Source of the DNA: Lacrimispora sp.
GTDB lineage: Bacteria; Bacillota; Clostridia; Lachnospirales; Lachnospiraceae
Length of the DNA stretch: 42,813 bases
Direction of reading: 5' to 3'
NCBI GenBank assembly: GCA_029256305.1
Contig: JAQSYE010000010.1
Coordinates: forward strand, 1 to 42,813
The first letter of the stretch is position 1, and every line of letters starts with the position of its first letter. Shown here piece after piece: positions 1 through 8,730 of this stretch. The position numbers were made by a program, and so were the translations under genes. The notes under the pieces are model-generated. The model had not been told where the DNA came from. It saw only the letters and a program-made list of their open reading frames with translations, and ran no database searches.

Positions 1-42
1 CGGAACGCGGATTAAATATAAAAAGCATCTTCTTCATTATTA

Positions 43-1137
43 TCACCTAATTAACTTTGTATACGCCTTGAATGCCCCAGGCAGGGAATAAGTTTTTTTG
101 ATCTCTTCCGGAGTGACCCACAGATAGTCACCTTTTGGTAATTCTGCAAGTTCCACCCGAAAACCAGTCATATGCCATTCCACATGGCTGAAAATATGCT
201 TTGCCTCAGGAAGTTGCGTAATCTTTGCCTCTGTCACGCCAAGTGTTTTCTTTATCAGCTCCTGGGGAATCAATCCATCAAGCCCCGGAAGCTCATAAAG
301 AGAGGCAAGAAGTCCTGTATCCTCTCTTTTTCGGATAGCCACGCGTCCGTCTTTTGTCAAAATAAGAATTGTTCGGTATTCTGTTCTTCGTTCTTTTTTA
401 GGAGCTTTTACAGGTATGATCCCGGTAAGCGCCTTCTGCCTGGCTATGCATAAAGAAGAAAGAGGACAGGTGTCGCACAGGGGTGCGCCATTTGGCACAC
501 ACACAATGGCCCCCACTTCTATAAGCGCCTGATTATAGGATCCTGGATCTTCCTGTGGCATAACGCCTTTAATCAGTTCTTCCATGTCCTTTTTTACAGA
601 CTGCTTTGTAATATCTTCCATACTCCCTGTTAACCTGGAGATGACCCGCAGTACATTCCCGTCTACTGCAGGAACCGCAATTCCAAAGGCGATGGAGGCG
701 ATAGCTCCTGCCGTATAGGACCCAATCCCAGGAAGTGCTTTAAGCTCCTCATAGGATGACGGAAGCTCTCCTCCGTACTTCTCTACAAGAAGCTCAGCCG
801 CTTTTTTTAAATTTCTTGCCCTGCTGTAATAGCCTAATCCTTCCCAAAGCTTTAAAAGGCGGTCTTCTGTCACCTCACCCAGCGCGTCCACTCCGGGCAA
901 AGCTTCCATAAACCGGTCAAAATATGGTTTTACTGCTTCCACTCTCGTTTGCTGAAGCATGATTTCCGATATCCATACGCCGTAAGGTTCTGGACTCTCA
1001 CGCCACGGAAGTATTCTTCTGTGTTGGTGGTACCAGTTCAACAAGGGGCGCCCGGATAACCTTAACCGTTCTGCCTTATCCATAGACTGACCGGCTGGTT
1101 CTAAGACCTGTAATTTGTCATATAGGGAATGATTCAT
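43..1137 (-). CDS. mutY: A/G-specific adenine DNA glycosylase MutY
   Basis: Removes adenine mispaired with 8-oxoguanine in base excision repair. The 364-residue protein has the helix-hairpin-helix segment LPGIGSYTAG (about residues 135-144), the glycosylase motif EIMLQQTRV with Glu58, the catalytic Asp159 in VDGNV, and four cysteines (213, 221, 224, 230) for the [4Fe-4S] cluster. The C-terminal part (about 250-364) fits the NUDIX-like domain that recognises 8-oxoG. The start codon overlaps the stop of birA by one base (TAATG), so translation is probably coupled. The first 18 residues are poorly conserved and Met19 is a possible alternative start. The family assignment is secure. Confidence 0.95.
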   Translation of the reverse strand: MNHSLYDKLQVLEPAGQSMDKAERLRLSGRPLLNWYHQHRRILPWRESPEPYGVWISEIMLQQTRVEAVKPYFDRFMEALPGVDALGEVTEDRLLKLWEGLGYYSRARNLKKAAELLVEKYGGELPSSYEELKALPGIGSYTAGAIASIAFGIAVPAVDGNVLRVISRLTGSMEDITKQSVKKDMEELIKGVMPQEDPGSYNQALIEVGAIVCVPNGAPLCDTCPLSSLCIARQKALTGIIPVKAPKKERRTEYRTILILTKDGRVAIRKREDTGLLASLYELPGLDGLIPQELIKKTLGVTEAKITQLPEAKHIFSHVEWHMTGFRVELAELPKGDYLWVTPEEIKKTYSLPGAFKAYTKLIR

Positions 1138-2114
1138 TATACATATCCATAAATTCCCCGGACAGACACTTCTCCTGAGATTACATGTCTGACCTCTCCA
1201 TCCGGCATCTCTACAAGGAGTTCTCCCTTTTCATTAATTCCCAAAGCTCTCCCATTGTATTCACCTGATGGTTCCAGAATTCTTACTTCCTTTCCTGCAT
1301 TGACCATATTCTTATTATAGACACTTATCAGCCCGGATAAATCACCCTGGCTGATAAAATCTTCATAATAATGCTCAAATGCTTCTAAAACCGCTGCAAT
1401 CAGCTGACTTCTGCTCACCTTTTTTCCTGTTTCAAGAAACAACGAGGTTGCTGTGTCACTAACTTCCTGTGGAAATTCTTCCAGATTGACATTGATTCCG
1501 ATTCCAACCACCACATAGTGGATCCCCTCCAGCTCCGCACTCATCTCTGTTAAGATTCCGCAAAGCTTTTTCCCGCTTAAGACAATGTCGTTGGGCCATT
1601 TAATAACAGGAGAAAGTCCAGTTATGGTCTCAATACCGTCACGAACAGCCAATGCGGCCACCAGCGTCAGCATGGAGGCTTTTGTTGGAAGAATATCCGG
1701 TCTTAAAATAAGACTCATAAATATATTCTTCCCTTGAGGAGACACCCAGCTGCGGCCTCTTCTGCCTCTTCCCGCTTCCTGGGCATCTGCAGCCACAAGA
1801 GTCTCGCTCCCAGCGCCTTCCTCTGCCAGACGCCTGGCTCTTAAATTGGTGGAGTCTATGGTATCATGGAAATCTACAATCCATCCGAATTGTCCTCTTA
1901 TGCAGCTTTCTATCTCTGTTTTCGTCATTATATCACAGGAATCGAGTAAATGGTATCCTTTATTTCGCACTGCTTCAATTTGATATCCTTCTTCCTGAAG
2001 CTGACGGATCACTTTCCATACCGCTGTTCTGGAAACATGGAAGCTCTGACATATTTCCTGACCTGATATATATCCATCACTTTCCTTTAAAAGCTTTAAA
2101 ATTTCGGTTTTCAA
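1137..2114 (-). CDS. birA: Bifunctional biotin--[acetyl-CoA-carboxylase] ligase / biotin operon repressor BirA
   Basis: Activates biotin with ATP and attaches it to carboxylase carrier proteins; the N-terminal winged helix (about residues 1-65, containing SGQEICQSFHVSRTAVWKVI) makes it also a probable biotin-responsive repressor. The catalytic domain shows the GRGRRGRSW biotinoyl-AMP loop (about residues 116-124) and KWPNDI, followed by the C-terminal SH3-like domain. The length of 325 residues is normal for the bifunctional class. The start is a TTG preceded by GGGGGTGA, a site that overlaps the end of the upstream small membrane protein gene. It appears co-transcribed with argF, the membrane protein and mutY. 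Confidence 0.94.
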   Translation of the reverse strand: MKTEILKLLKESDGYISGQEICQSFHVSRTAVWKVIRQLQEEGYQIEAVRNKGYHLLDSCDIMTKTEIESCIRGQFGWIVDFHDTIDSTNLRARRLAEEGAGSETLVAADAQEAGRGRRGRSWVSPQGKNIFMSLILRPDILPTKASMLTLVAALAVRDGIETITGLSPVIKWPNDIVLSGKKLCGILTEMSAELEGIHYVVVGIGINVNLEEFPQEVSDTATSLFLETGKKVSRSQLIAAVLEAFEHYYEDFISQGDLSGLISVYNKNMVNAGKEVRILEPSGEYNGRALGINEKGELLVEMPDGEVRHVISGEVSVRGIYGYV

Positions 2115-2118
2115 GCGT

Positions 2119-2427
2119 TCACCCCCACCAGATGCTTACTGCACTGATCACTGCGAGAGCAAATAACAGACATCCTGCAACCAAGGAGGCGCCTCCAGCT
2201 GCTTTTTTACGCTTCTCTCTGCCGCTGAGCCTGATTTTATAAATTCCGTTAATGAAGTTCAAAGCCCCTGCCAGAAAAAATATGACCGGGAACATCAGCA
2301 TATTGTCTTCCGGATTCAAAAATGAAATAACCGCCAGTACCACAATTAAGATCCCTACCACAATGTGCACAAAATCCACCATCATGGAAGCATTTCTCAA
2401 ATTCTTTCCTCGTTCCTGTAAATACAT
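2119..2427 (-). CDS. Small membrane protein of unknown function
   Basis: A 102-residue protein with about three hydrophobic segments (roughly residues 17-38, 44-63 and 78-100) separated by a basic loop (SGREKRKK), so probably an integral membrane protein. No catalytic motif is visible and I do not recognise a named family. The ATG follows AGGAG with seven bases of spacing. It starts two bases after the argF stop and ends five bases before birA, so it lies inside the argF-birA-mutY transcription unit, but this says little about its role. Confidence 0.8.
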   Translation of the reverse strand: MYLQERGKNLRNASMMVDFVHIVVGILIVVLAVISFLNPEDNMLMFPVIFFLAGALNFINGIYKIRLSGREKRKKAAGGASLVAGCLLFALAVISAVSIWWG

Positions 2428-2429
2428 CT

Positions 2430-3365
2430 CTATTCTCCTAACGTCGCTACCATCACTGCCTTAATAGTATGCATCCTGTTTTCCGCTTCATCAAATACTA
2501 CCGATATGCCGGATTCAAAGACATCCTCTGTCACTTCGTTGCCTTTTACAGCCGGCAGGCAATGCATAAATATCGTAGTATCCTTGCCTGTTTTATCCAT
2601 CAGTTCCTTATTCACCTGATATGGTTTTAAGAGTGCAACGCGCTCTGCCGCCTTCTCTTCCTCCCCCATTGAGCACCATACATCGGTGTAAACAACATCT
2701 GCATCCTTTACTTTCTCACATTCCTCCGTCAGAGTAATGGTGCTTCCGCTTAAATCTGCATATCCCTGGCAAAGCTCCACCAGTTCTTTATTAGGCCAAA
2801 GGCATTCCGGCGCAAGAATTGTAAAATGAACTCCCATCTTACTCATGCCAATCATCAGGCTGTTGGCCATATTGTTGCGCCCGTCTCCTGCATATACAAA
2901 CTTCAGCCCTTTTAAGTATCCAAAATGTTCTTTGATCGTCAGAAGATCTGCAAGAATCTGAGTGGGATGATAATCCTCTGTCAGACCATTCCAAACCGGA
3001 ACACCTGCATATTCAGCCAGAGCTTCCACTGTTTTGTGTTTAAAGCCCCTGAATTCAATTCCGTCAAACATTCTGCCAAGGACTCTCGCTGTATCCTCCA
3101 CGCTTTCCTTATGACCCAGCTGTATATCATCTTTACCCAGATATTCCGGATGAGCCCCTTCATCCACTGCAGCTACTACAAACGCACACCTGGTGCGGGT
3201 AGACGGCTTTTCAAAAATGAGAGCAATATTCTTCCCTTTTAAGGAGCTTCCTGTAATTCCCTTTTGTTTCTTCGCCTTTAAATCCGCAGACAGATCCAGT
3301 AAGTACTGAATCTCTTCCGGTGTATAATCCTTTAATGTAATAAAATTTCTTCCCTTTAGATTCAT
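2430..3365 (-). CDS. argF: Ornithine carbamoyltransferase
   Basis: Transfers the carbamoyl group between carbamoyl phosphate and ornithine to form citrulline. Visible family motifs are the carbamoyl-phosphate site STRTR (in [12 protein letters not shown]), HPTQ, the ornithine-binding Asp/Ser-Met-Gly region DVWCSMGEE and the catalytic Cys in HCLP, with [12 protein letters not shown] at the end. I chose the ATG at 3365, which has GGAGG seven bases upstream; this gives 311 residues and drops an unconserved 11-residue extension. Two ARG boxes at the promoter indicate arginine control through ArgR/AhrC. No other arg gene is adjacent, and a carbamate kinase lies about 21 kb away, so an anabolic (ArgF) or catabolic (ArcB) role cannot be settled from sequence. 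Confidence 0.92.
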   Translation of the reverse strand: MNLKGRNFITLKDYTPEEIQYLLDLSADLKAKKQKGITGSSLKGKNIALIFEKPSTRTRCAFVVAAVDEGAHPEYLGKDDIQLGHKESVEDTARVLGRMFDGIEFRGFKHKTVEALAEYAGVPVWNGLTEDYHPTQILADLLTIKEHFGYLKGLKFVYAGDGRNNMANSLMIGMSKMGVHFTILAPECLWPNKELVELCQGYADLSGSTITLTEECEKVKDADVVYTDVWCSMGEEEKAAERVALLKPYQVNKELMDKTGKDTTIFMHCLPAVKGNEVTEDVFESGISVVFDEAENRMHTIKAVMVATLGE

Positions 3366-3381
3366 GTGATTTCCTCCGCTT

Positions 3382-3428
3382 GTTGTATTTTTATTCATTA
3401 TTATAGTATATCATGTATATTCATGCAA
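3382..3428 (-). promoter_or_regulatory. argF promoter with two ARG boxes
   Basis: Reading the minus strand, a -35 TTGCAT (3428-3423) is separated by 17 bases from a perfect -10 TATAAT (3405-3400). Two 18-base segments match the Bacillus AhrC/ArgR box (CATGAATAAAAATKCAAKT): 3425-3408 begins with CATGAATA and covers the -35 edge and spacer, and 3399-3382 (AATGAATAAAAATACAAC) lies just downstream of the -10. Occupation of both would block transcription, as expected for arginine repression of argF. The match was made by eye. Confidence 0.75.
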
Positions 3429-3454
3429 GCGATATTTTTAAAAATACAAATTAG

Positions 3455-4609
3455 CTAAAAAGGAACACCATCTTCCATGAAATGAATTTTTTTTCGGATC
3501 TCTAAAAGGAGGTCTTCTACCGTATAGATCTGGAAGCGTTTCACCTTTAGCCGCTTTGCCAAATCTTCCAGCAGGCCAAGATACATATCCTTGTAATCCC
3601 AGCCTTCTTTCAGTTTAAAATCCAAAGCCAGCTTGGGGAAAACCGTCTCCGTAAATATCCGGTATCCACTCAGCGCTTCCACGCCCTCTACACCGATCAT
3701 ATCTTTCATATACAGCTTTAAAAGTTCCATCTCTGACATCATCTTATCGAAATAATACGGTTCTGTCTTTGGCGCGTCGATATAATAGATTCGTCCCGCA
3801 AGATCATATAAGAACCTCTTGGCGTCGTAATATCCCAGTGTCAAATTCTTCCTGGCCTGTTTTTTATCGAATTCCAATATTCCGCCAAGATCCTGCCTGG
3901 GTGCAATATGGTAAACGCTGGTTCCATCCGGTATTTTCGCCACCCGTTCCTTATCAAATCCCCAGCCATAAATCCGGATTACGATAACATCCTCATATCC
4001 ATGGTCAATGAGAATATCCAGCGGAACATTATTAAATCCGCCGCCATCCATATAACGTTTTCCGCCCAGCTTCTCATTTTTAAAAGCGAGAAAATATGCA
4101 CTTGCCAAAAGCATGTCCTTAACTGTGCCCATTTCCCCTTTTCTTAAATCAACCACCAGCTCTTTCCGGTCGGACACGGAATAGGTGACGGAATAAAGTT
4201 CCCTGTCAGAATTAACAATCTTTGATTCATCCCCCACCACATCCGCAATCAGATCCTTAAGAGGAGTAATGTCAAATCCCCCGTCTTTTACGAGCTGAAA
4301 ACCTTTGGCAATTAACTCCTGTAAATTCAGGGATTTAAAATCCTTTTTTTTAAGAGCTTCCATGGTTTCATTGCTGACTGACATCACCTGGGAATAATCA
4401 ATGTTTTTCCAGATCTCCTCAGCCCGATCCAAATCATCCATACAGATCAGGGCACCGTTTAAAGATCCTACGGACGCGCCTGCGACCCCCTTTATCTTTA
4501 TCCCCGCTTCTCTAAGAGCCTTCCATGCACCGATCTGATACGCACCCTTGGCGCCTCCGCCTTCCAGAACAAGCCCGTATTCCCGTTCCAAATCCAGTTT
4601 AAGCTCCAT
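3455..4609 (-). CDS. Patatin-like phospholipase family protein
   Basis: Predicted serine acyl hydrolase (patatin / RssA-YlbK type) acting on lipid esters. The oxyanion-hole segment GGGAKGAYQIG (about residues 17-27), the nucleophile motif GASVG (about 44-48) and the catalytic Asp in MDGGGFNN (about 187-194) form the family Ser-Asp dyad. The C-terminal 170 residues are helical and not recognised. There is no signal peptide, so it is probably cytoplasmic. The start is well placed, with GGAGG five bases before the ATG. Substrate is unknown. Confidence 0.88.
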   Translation of the reverse strand: MELKLDLEREYGLVLEGGGAKGAYQIGAWKALREAGIKIKGVAGASVGSLNGALICMDDLDRAEEIWKNIDYSQVMSVSNETMEALKKKDFKSLNLQELIAKGFQLVKDGGFDITPLKDLIADVVGDESKIVNSDRELYSVTYSVSDRKELVVDLRKGEMGTVKDMLLASAYFLAFKNEKLGGKRYMDGGGFNNVPLDILIDHGYEDVIVIRIYGWGFDKERVAKIPDGTSVYHIAPRQDLGGILEFDKKQARKNLTLGYYDAKRFLYDLAGRIYYIDAPKTEPYYFDKMMSEMELLKLYMKDMIGVEGVEALSGYRIFTETVFPKLALDFKLKEGWDYKDMYLGLLEDLAKRLKVKRFQIYTVEDLLLEIRKKIHFMEDGVPF

Positions 4610-4637
4610 CTAAACCTCCAAATTCCTGTCTTTGTCT

Positions 4638-4679
4638 GCAAAAACCGCAGCAAGAAGTCATATGACATCTGCTGCGGTT
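4638..4679 (-). terminator. Intrinsic terminator after the nfeD/SPFH operon
   Basis: A 10-bp perfect stem (AACCGCAGCA / TGCTGCGGTT, 4643-4652 with 4670-4679) with a 17-base loop, followed on the minus strand by TTTTTG. It begins four bases after the SPFH stop codon. Confidence 0.8.
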
Positions 4680-4682
4680 AAC

Positions 4683-5455
4683 TCATTCTTTGGGTATCTC
4701 AGTAATGGAAGAAACAAGTCCTGCCAGCCCCTGAATCTCAGACGGAATAATGATTTTGGTTGCCTTTCCATCAGCTGCAGCCTTGAATGCTTCCAGACTT
4801 TTTATAACAAGAACCGCCCGGTCCGCTCCAGCCTCCCTTATCATGCGGATTCCCTCTGCATTGGCCTGCTGAATCTTTAATGTTGCTTCAGCCTCACCTT
4901 CTGCCTCACGGATTCTCTTTTCCTTTTCAGCTTCTGCCCGAAGAATCGCAGACTGTTTTTCAGCTTGAGCATCAAGAATCACGGATTCTTTTTTACCTTC
5001 TGCTACAAGAATTGTTGACGTCTTTTCTCCTTCTGCCCTTAAGATTGATTCCCCAAGGATCTGTCGCGATATCCAGAGTTTCTCTCATCTTCGCATTAAT
5101 GGTCTCTCTGGAAGTAAGCGTCTGGTCAAGCTCTAAATCACCGATGATATTACGAAGAGATGTTGCTGTTAAATTCTCAATTGCCATAAGTGGGTTTTCC
5201 ACACCATAAGCATAAAGCTTTGATAACTGGCTGAGGCGGGAAATCCGCTACCTGTTCCTTTAAATTCACTCTCTTTGCCACCCGGTCAATAAAAGGCATC
5301 TTAATGTGCACACCTACTGTCCACGCATCAAGGTATGCTCCAAGTCGTTCCACAACAAGCGCCTGGGCCTGCGGAACAATTCTGATACAGGATGACAATA
5401 CTGCCAGAATAATAACCAAAATAATAATAACTGCTGAATATCCAATTGCTCCCAT
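4683..5455 (-). pseudogene. SPFH/stomatin-like (QmcA/HflK-type) protein gene broken by two internal deletions
   Basis: The reading starts as a normal membrane-anchored SPFH protein (hydrophobic N-terminus, then ERLGAYLDAWTVGVH and FPPQPVI). At about 5230 the frame changes and resumes at KLYAYGVENPLMAIENL; at about 5050 it changes again and resumes at SILRAEGEKTST, ending in the usual coiled-coil tail ILDAQAEKQSAILRAEAEKEKR and ITEIPKE. Compared with the family from memory, about 20 residues are missing at the first break (the TKDNV...ITDP strand region) and about 33 at the second (after DPWGI). Both deletions shift the frame, so no continuous protein can be made. It lies one base after nfeD, the usual partner, so the original operon is clear. 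Confidence 0.85.
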
Positions 5456-5456
5456 C

Positions 5457-5897
5457 TTACTTTTCCTCCTGTTTCCTGCTTACAATCAGCTTGACTCCTC
5501 TAATTTCCTTTACTTCCACCATGACTCCCACCGGATAAATGCTGTCATCTTCCAATGCTCTTGCAGTCCATTCCTGTCCGTTTAAAACTGCAGCACCTTT
5601 TCCTTCCAGGTTATTGATCTCTGCCGTAACCCGGGCATATTTTCCAATCAGACTATCGATATTGGTTTTCACTGTATACCGGTTTACGTATTTTAAGGCA
5701 AAGGGTCTGGTAAAAAAAAGAAGTACAAAAGAAACAATTACAAACACTGCAAGCTGCACCTGCGTATTAACACCAAATAACGCAAGTACAAATGCAACCA
5801 GTGCCCCGCCTGCAAACCAGATGGTGGTGAGCGCCATCGTCGCTGCTTCAATTCCCAGGAGCACTACAAAACATATAAGCCAATAGATCGCTGCCAT
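5457..5897 (-). CDS. NfeD-like short membrane protein
   Basis: A 146-residue protein of the short NfeD type (no ClpP-like protease domain): two to three membrane segments (about residues 3-26, 28-45 and 48-68) followed by a small beta-barrel (OB-fold) domain with LIGKYARVTAEINNLEGKGAAVLNGQEWTARA. NfeD proteins pair with SPFH/stomatin proteins and are thought to help membrane microdomain organisation. Start chosen at the ATG preceded by AAGGGG. Its SPFH partner immediately downstream is broken, so this gene may be without its normal partner. Confidence 0.85.
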   Translation of the reverse strand: MAAIYWLICFVVLLGIEAATMALTTIWFAGGALVAFVLALFGVNTQVQLAVFVIVSFVLLFFTRPFALKYVNRYTVKTNIDSLIGKYARVTAEINNLEGKGAAVLNGQEWTARALEDDSIYPVGVMVEVKEIRGVKLIVSRKQEEK

Positions 5898-6026
5898 TAT
5901 CTCATTCCCCTTCCCTGCCATGATAGGCAAAGCACCACGGCAAATCTATCCGTTGACACTATCATACTATATGTTTAAGTATTTCTCAACATTCCCGCTG
6001 TAAAAAGGCCCGTTTTTTTCAAAACT

Positions 6027-6806
6027 CTAACCTCTTCGCTGTTTTGCAGTCTCAAACATCAGTACAGATGCAGCCACTGCCGCATTTAGAGACTCCACGC
6101 TTCCCATCATCGGGATCTTAATGTAGGCATCTGCAAGTCTTGCCGTATCCTCAGTAAGACCATTGGCTTCATTTCCAATTAAAAACCCTGTATCAACAGT
6201 ATAATCTTCTTTTTCATAATTATTCCTGCCATCTAGATGAGCTGCGTACAATTTAATTCCCTGCTCTTTTAACTGAAGAATGGAGGCAGTTAAATCATTT
6301 GTATAGACAAAAGGAACCCGAAAAACAGACCCCATAGTGGACCGGATTACCTTGGGATTATAAATATCCGCAGTTGTGCTGTTCATAAGCACGCCGGTAA
6401 TTCCTGCTCCTTCTCCTGCCCTTATGATCGTACCTAAATTTCCAGGATCCTGTATCGTTTCAAGTATCAATAAAAAGGCTGGTCCCGCAGCACGGGTAAG
6501 ATCCTCTGGAGTATAATAATGCTGTTTTACAAGAGCGAGTATGCCCTGGGGCGTCCTTGTATCTGACATCACAGAAAAGACCTCATCTGTAAGAACCTCA
6601 TGCTTTAACCCATCGATCAGCCGTCTCTGTTCATCCTCTTTTAAAAAGCTTTCCGAAACAAATACGCTGTCAATTAACTCCGGCGGAATCTCTTTAAATA
6701 TGCGAAGACCTTCTGTTACGAATAATCCGCTGTCATTTCTGGCTTTTGCTTTCTTTATCAGGTTCATCACCTGTTTTACTTTCCCATTGGCACTGCTGGT
6801 TATCAT
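6027..6806 (-). CDS. TrmH/SpoU-family RNA 2'-O-methyltransferase
   Basis: Predicted SPOUT-class methyltransferase that uses S-adenosylmethionine to methylate a ribose 2'-OH in rRNA or tRNA. The N-terminal substrate-binding domain (about residues 1-95, with FVTEGLRIFKE) precedes the SPOUT domain with its three signatures: LETIQDPGNLGTIIRAGEGAG (about 118-138), FLIGNEANGLT and IKIPMMGSVESLNAAVAASVLMFE at the knot. The length of 259 residues is standard. It starts 13 bases after the NAD synthetase stop, third in the MATE-NAD synthetase operon. The target nucleotide cannot be predicted. Confidence 0.9.
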   Translation of the reverse strand: MITSSANGKVKQVMNLIKKAKARNDSGLFVTEGLRIFKEIPPELIDSVFVSESFLKEDEQRRLIDGLKHEVLTDEVFSVMSDTRTPQGILALVKQHYYTPEDLTRAAGPAFLLILETIQDPGNLGTIIRAGEGAGITGVLMNSTTADIYNPKVIRSTMGSVFRVPFVYTNDLTASILQLKEQGIKLYAAHLDGRNNYEKEDYTVDTGFLIGNEANGLTEDTARLADAYIKIPMMGSVESLNAAVAASVLMFETAKQRRG

Positions 6807-6819
6807 ATGGTACCTCTCT

Positions 6820-8730
6820 TTATAAATTTTCCAGTTCTAAAAGCCATAAGCGGCTTACTGCATCACTAGGCATACGCAAATCCCCTCTTGGAGATACGGC
6901 CACAGAACCTACCTTTGGTCCATCAGGCATACAGGAACGTTTAAACTGCTGACTGAAAAATCTTCTGTAAAATACCTTCAGCCACTCTAAAATAACTTCC
7001 GGCTCGTATTGTTTTTCAAAGGCAACAAGTGCCATACGGTATACCTTTAAAGGCCTTGTTCCAAATCTTAAAATCTGATAGAGAAAGAAATCATGGAGTT
7101 CGTATGGCCCCACAAGGTCTTCTGTCTTCTGAGCGATCTTTCCATCCTTTGGTGGCAGCAGCTCGGGACTTACCGGCGTATCCAGAACATCGAGAAGCAC
7201 TTCCTTTAAAGCTTCCTCCTCACAGGCATCGGCATAGTAACGAACCAGATGGCGTACCAAAGTCTTTGGAACCGATGAATTGACTCCGTACATGGACATA
7301 TGGTCTCCGTTGTAAGTGGCCCAGCCAAGAGCCAGCTCAGACATATCTCCGGTACCGATCACAAGGCCTCCTAAGCGGTTGGCCAAATCCATCAGGATCT
7401 GAGTTCGTTCTCTGGCCTGGGAATTTTCATAAGTGACATCGTGCTGATTGGGGTCATGTCCGATATCACGGAAATGGATGGATACCGCTTCCCTGATATT
7501 AACTTCCGTTAATTCTGCCTCCAGTTTTTCCGTCAGAATGCAGGCATTCTGATACGTACGGTCTGTGGTGCCAAAACAGGGCATGGTCACTGCGTGAATG
7601 CGATTCCTTGGGATCTCAAGCATATCAAAGGCCCGGGCAGTCACTAAAAGAGCAAGGGTGGAATCAAGACCTCCGGAAATACCAATTACGGCATCCTTAC
7701 AGCCTGTGTGTGCCAGCCTCTTTTTTAATCCCATCGCCTGTATGGAAAGGATCTCTTCGCATCTGCGGTTTCGCTCTGCCTCGCCATCGGGAACAAAAGG
7801 TCTTGGATCAATCCTTCTTTTTAAATCCAGGTCTACCTGTTTCATGGAAAATGGAATCACCAGATAATTTTCTCTGTCGGGCGCCGGAAACGTAGTCATT
7901 CGTCTCCTCTCATGAATAATCCGTTCCAGATCCATATCTGCATAAATAGTCTCATTGCCAAAACGTTTTGATTCTGCAAGCAATAGTCCATTCTCAGCAA
8001 TTAAGTTCTGTCCCCCGAATACAAGATCCTGGGTGGACTCTCCTTCGCCTGCATTGGCATAGATATAGCCGCAGACCAGACTGGCAGAATGGCCTGTAAT
8101 CAAGCTTCTTCGATAAAGGTCTTTTCCAGTTGTCTCATCACTTGCAGAGCAGTTTACAATAACGGTTGCTCCCGCAACTGCATGGCGGATAGAAGGCGGA
8201 TTAGGCACCCACGCATCTTCACAGATCTCTGCTCCGATTAAAAGACCTGGGATGTCTTTGCAGGCAAAAAGCAGGTCTGTACCCATGGGAATCTCATATC
8301 CCTCCCAGTTTATCATAACAGTTTTTTTGTTTCCCGGCTCAAAATACCGCAGTTCATAAAATTCAGAATAATTAGGCAGATTTGTCTTGGGTATCATTCC
8401 AAGTATCCTGCCGTTTTGCACTGCAGCCGCCGTATTGTAAAGTTTTCCGTCTCTTTCCCATGGCAGTCCGATAAACGCAAGTAAGTCGCTGCCTTCTGTT
8501 TCTTTTACAATCACCTTTAACTCTTCTTTTGCCTTTGCAAGAAGAGCATCCTGCCCGAAAAGGTCTGCACAGGTATAAGCAGTGAGGCAAAGTTCAGGGA
8601 ACACCATGATTTTTGTATTTCTTTTTACGCCTTCCCTGATAAGCCCCACAATATTTTCTCTATTAAACTGCGGGTCTGCAACTTTCACGTCGGGGGTTGC
8701 AGCCGCAACCCTGATATATCCATGTTTCAT
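6820..8730 (-). CDS. nadE: Glutamine-dependent NAD(+) synthetase
   Basis: Converts deamido-NAD to NAD with ATP, taking ammonia from glutamine. The N-terminal nitrilase-like glutaminase domain (about residues 1-290) has the Glu (FPELCLTAYT), Lys (IPKTNLPNY) and Cys (VNCSASDE) triad; the C-terminal synthetase domain (about 320-636) has the P-loop GISGGLDST and the conserved GTGDMSELALGW. I start it at the ATG at 8730, preceded by AGGAG; an upstream in-frame extension of 37 residues is unconserved and overlaps the MATE gene. ATGA overlaps the MATE stop by four bases. The length of 636 residues is normal for the two-domain form. Confidence 0.95.
   Translation of the reverse strand: MKHGYIRVAAATPDVKVADPQFNRENIVGLIREGVKRNTKIMVFPELCLTAYTCADLFGQDALLAKAKEELKVIVKETEGSDLLAFIGLPWERDGKLYNTAAAVQNGRILGMIPKTNLPNYSEFYELRYFEPGNKKTVMINWEGYEIPMGTDLLFACKDIPGLLIGAEICEDAWVPNPPSIRHAVAGATVIVNCSASDETTGKDLYRRSLITGHSASLVCGYIYANAGEGESTQDLVFGGQNLIAENGLLLAESKRFGNETIYADMDLERIIHERRRMTTFPAPDRENYLVIPFSMKQVDLDLKRRIDPRPFVPDGEAERNRRCEEILSIQAMGLKKRLAHTGCKDAVIGISGGLDSTLALLVTARAFDMLEIPRNRIHAVTMPCFGTTDRTYQNACILTEKLEAELTEVNIREAVSIHFRDIGHDPNQHDVTYENSQARERTQILMDLANRLGGLVIGTGDMSELALGWATYNGDHMSMYGVNSSVPKTLVRHLVRYYADACEEEALKEVLLDVLDTPVSPELLPPKDGKIAQKTEDLVGPYELHDFFLYQILRFGTRPLKVYRMALVAFEKQYEPEVILEWLKVFYRRFFSQQFKRSCMPDGPKVGSVAVSPRGDLRMPSDAVSRLWLLELENL

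Noticed and set aside
4683-5455. Programmed frameshifting in the SPFH gene
   Set aside because: Both breaks also lack tens of conserved residues, so they are deletions; no slippery heptamer with a following structure is seen at either point.
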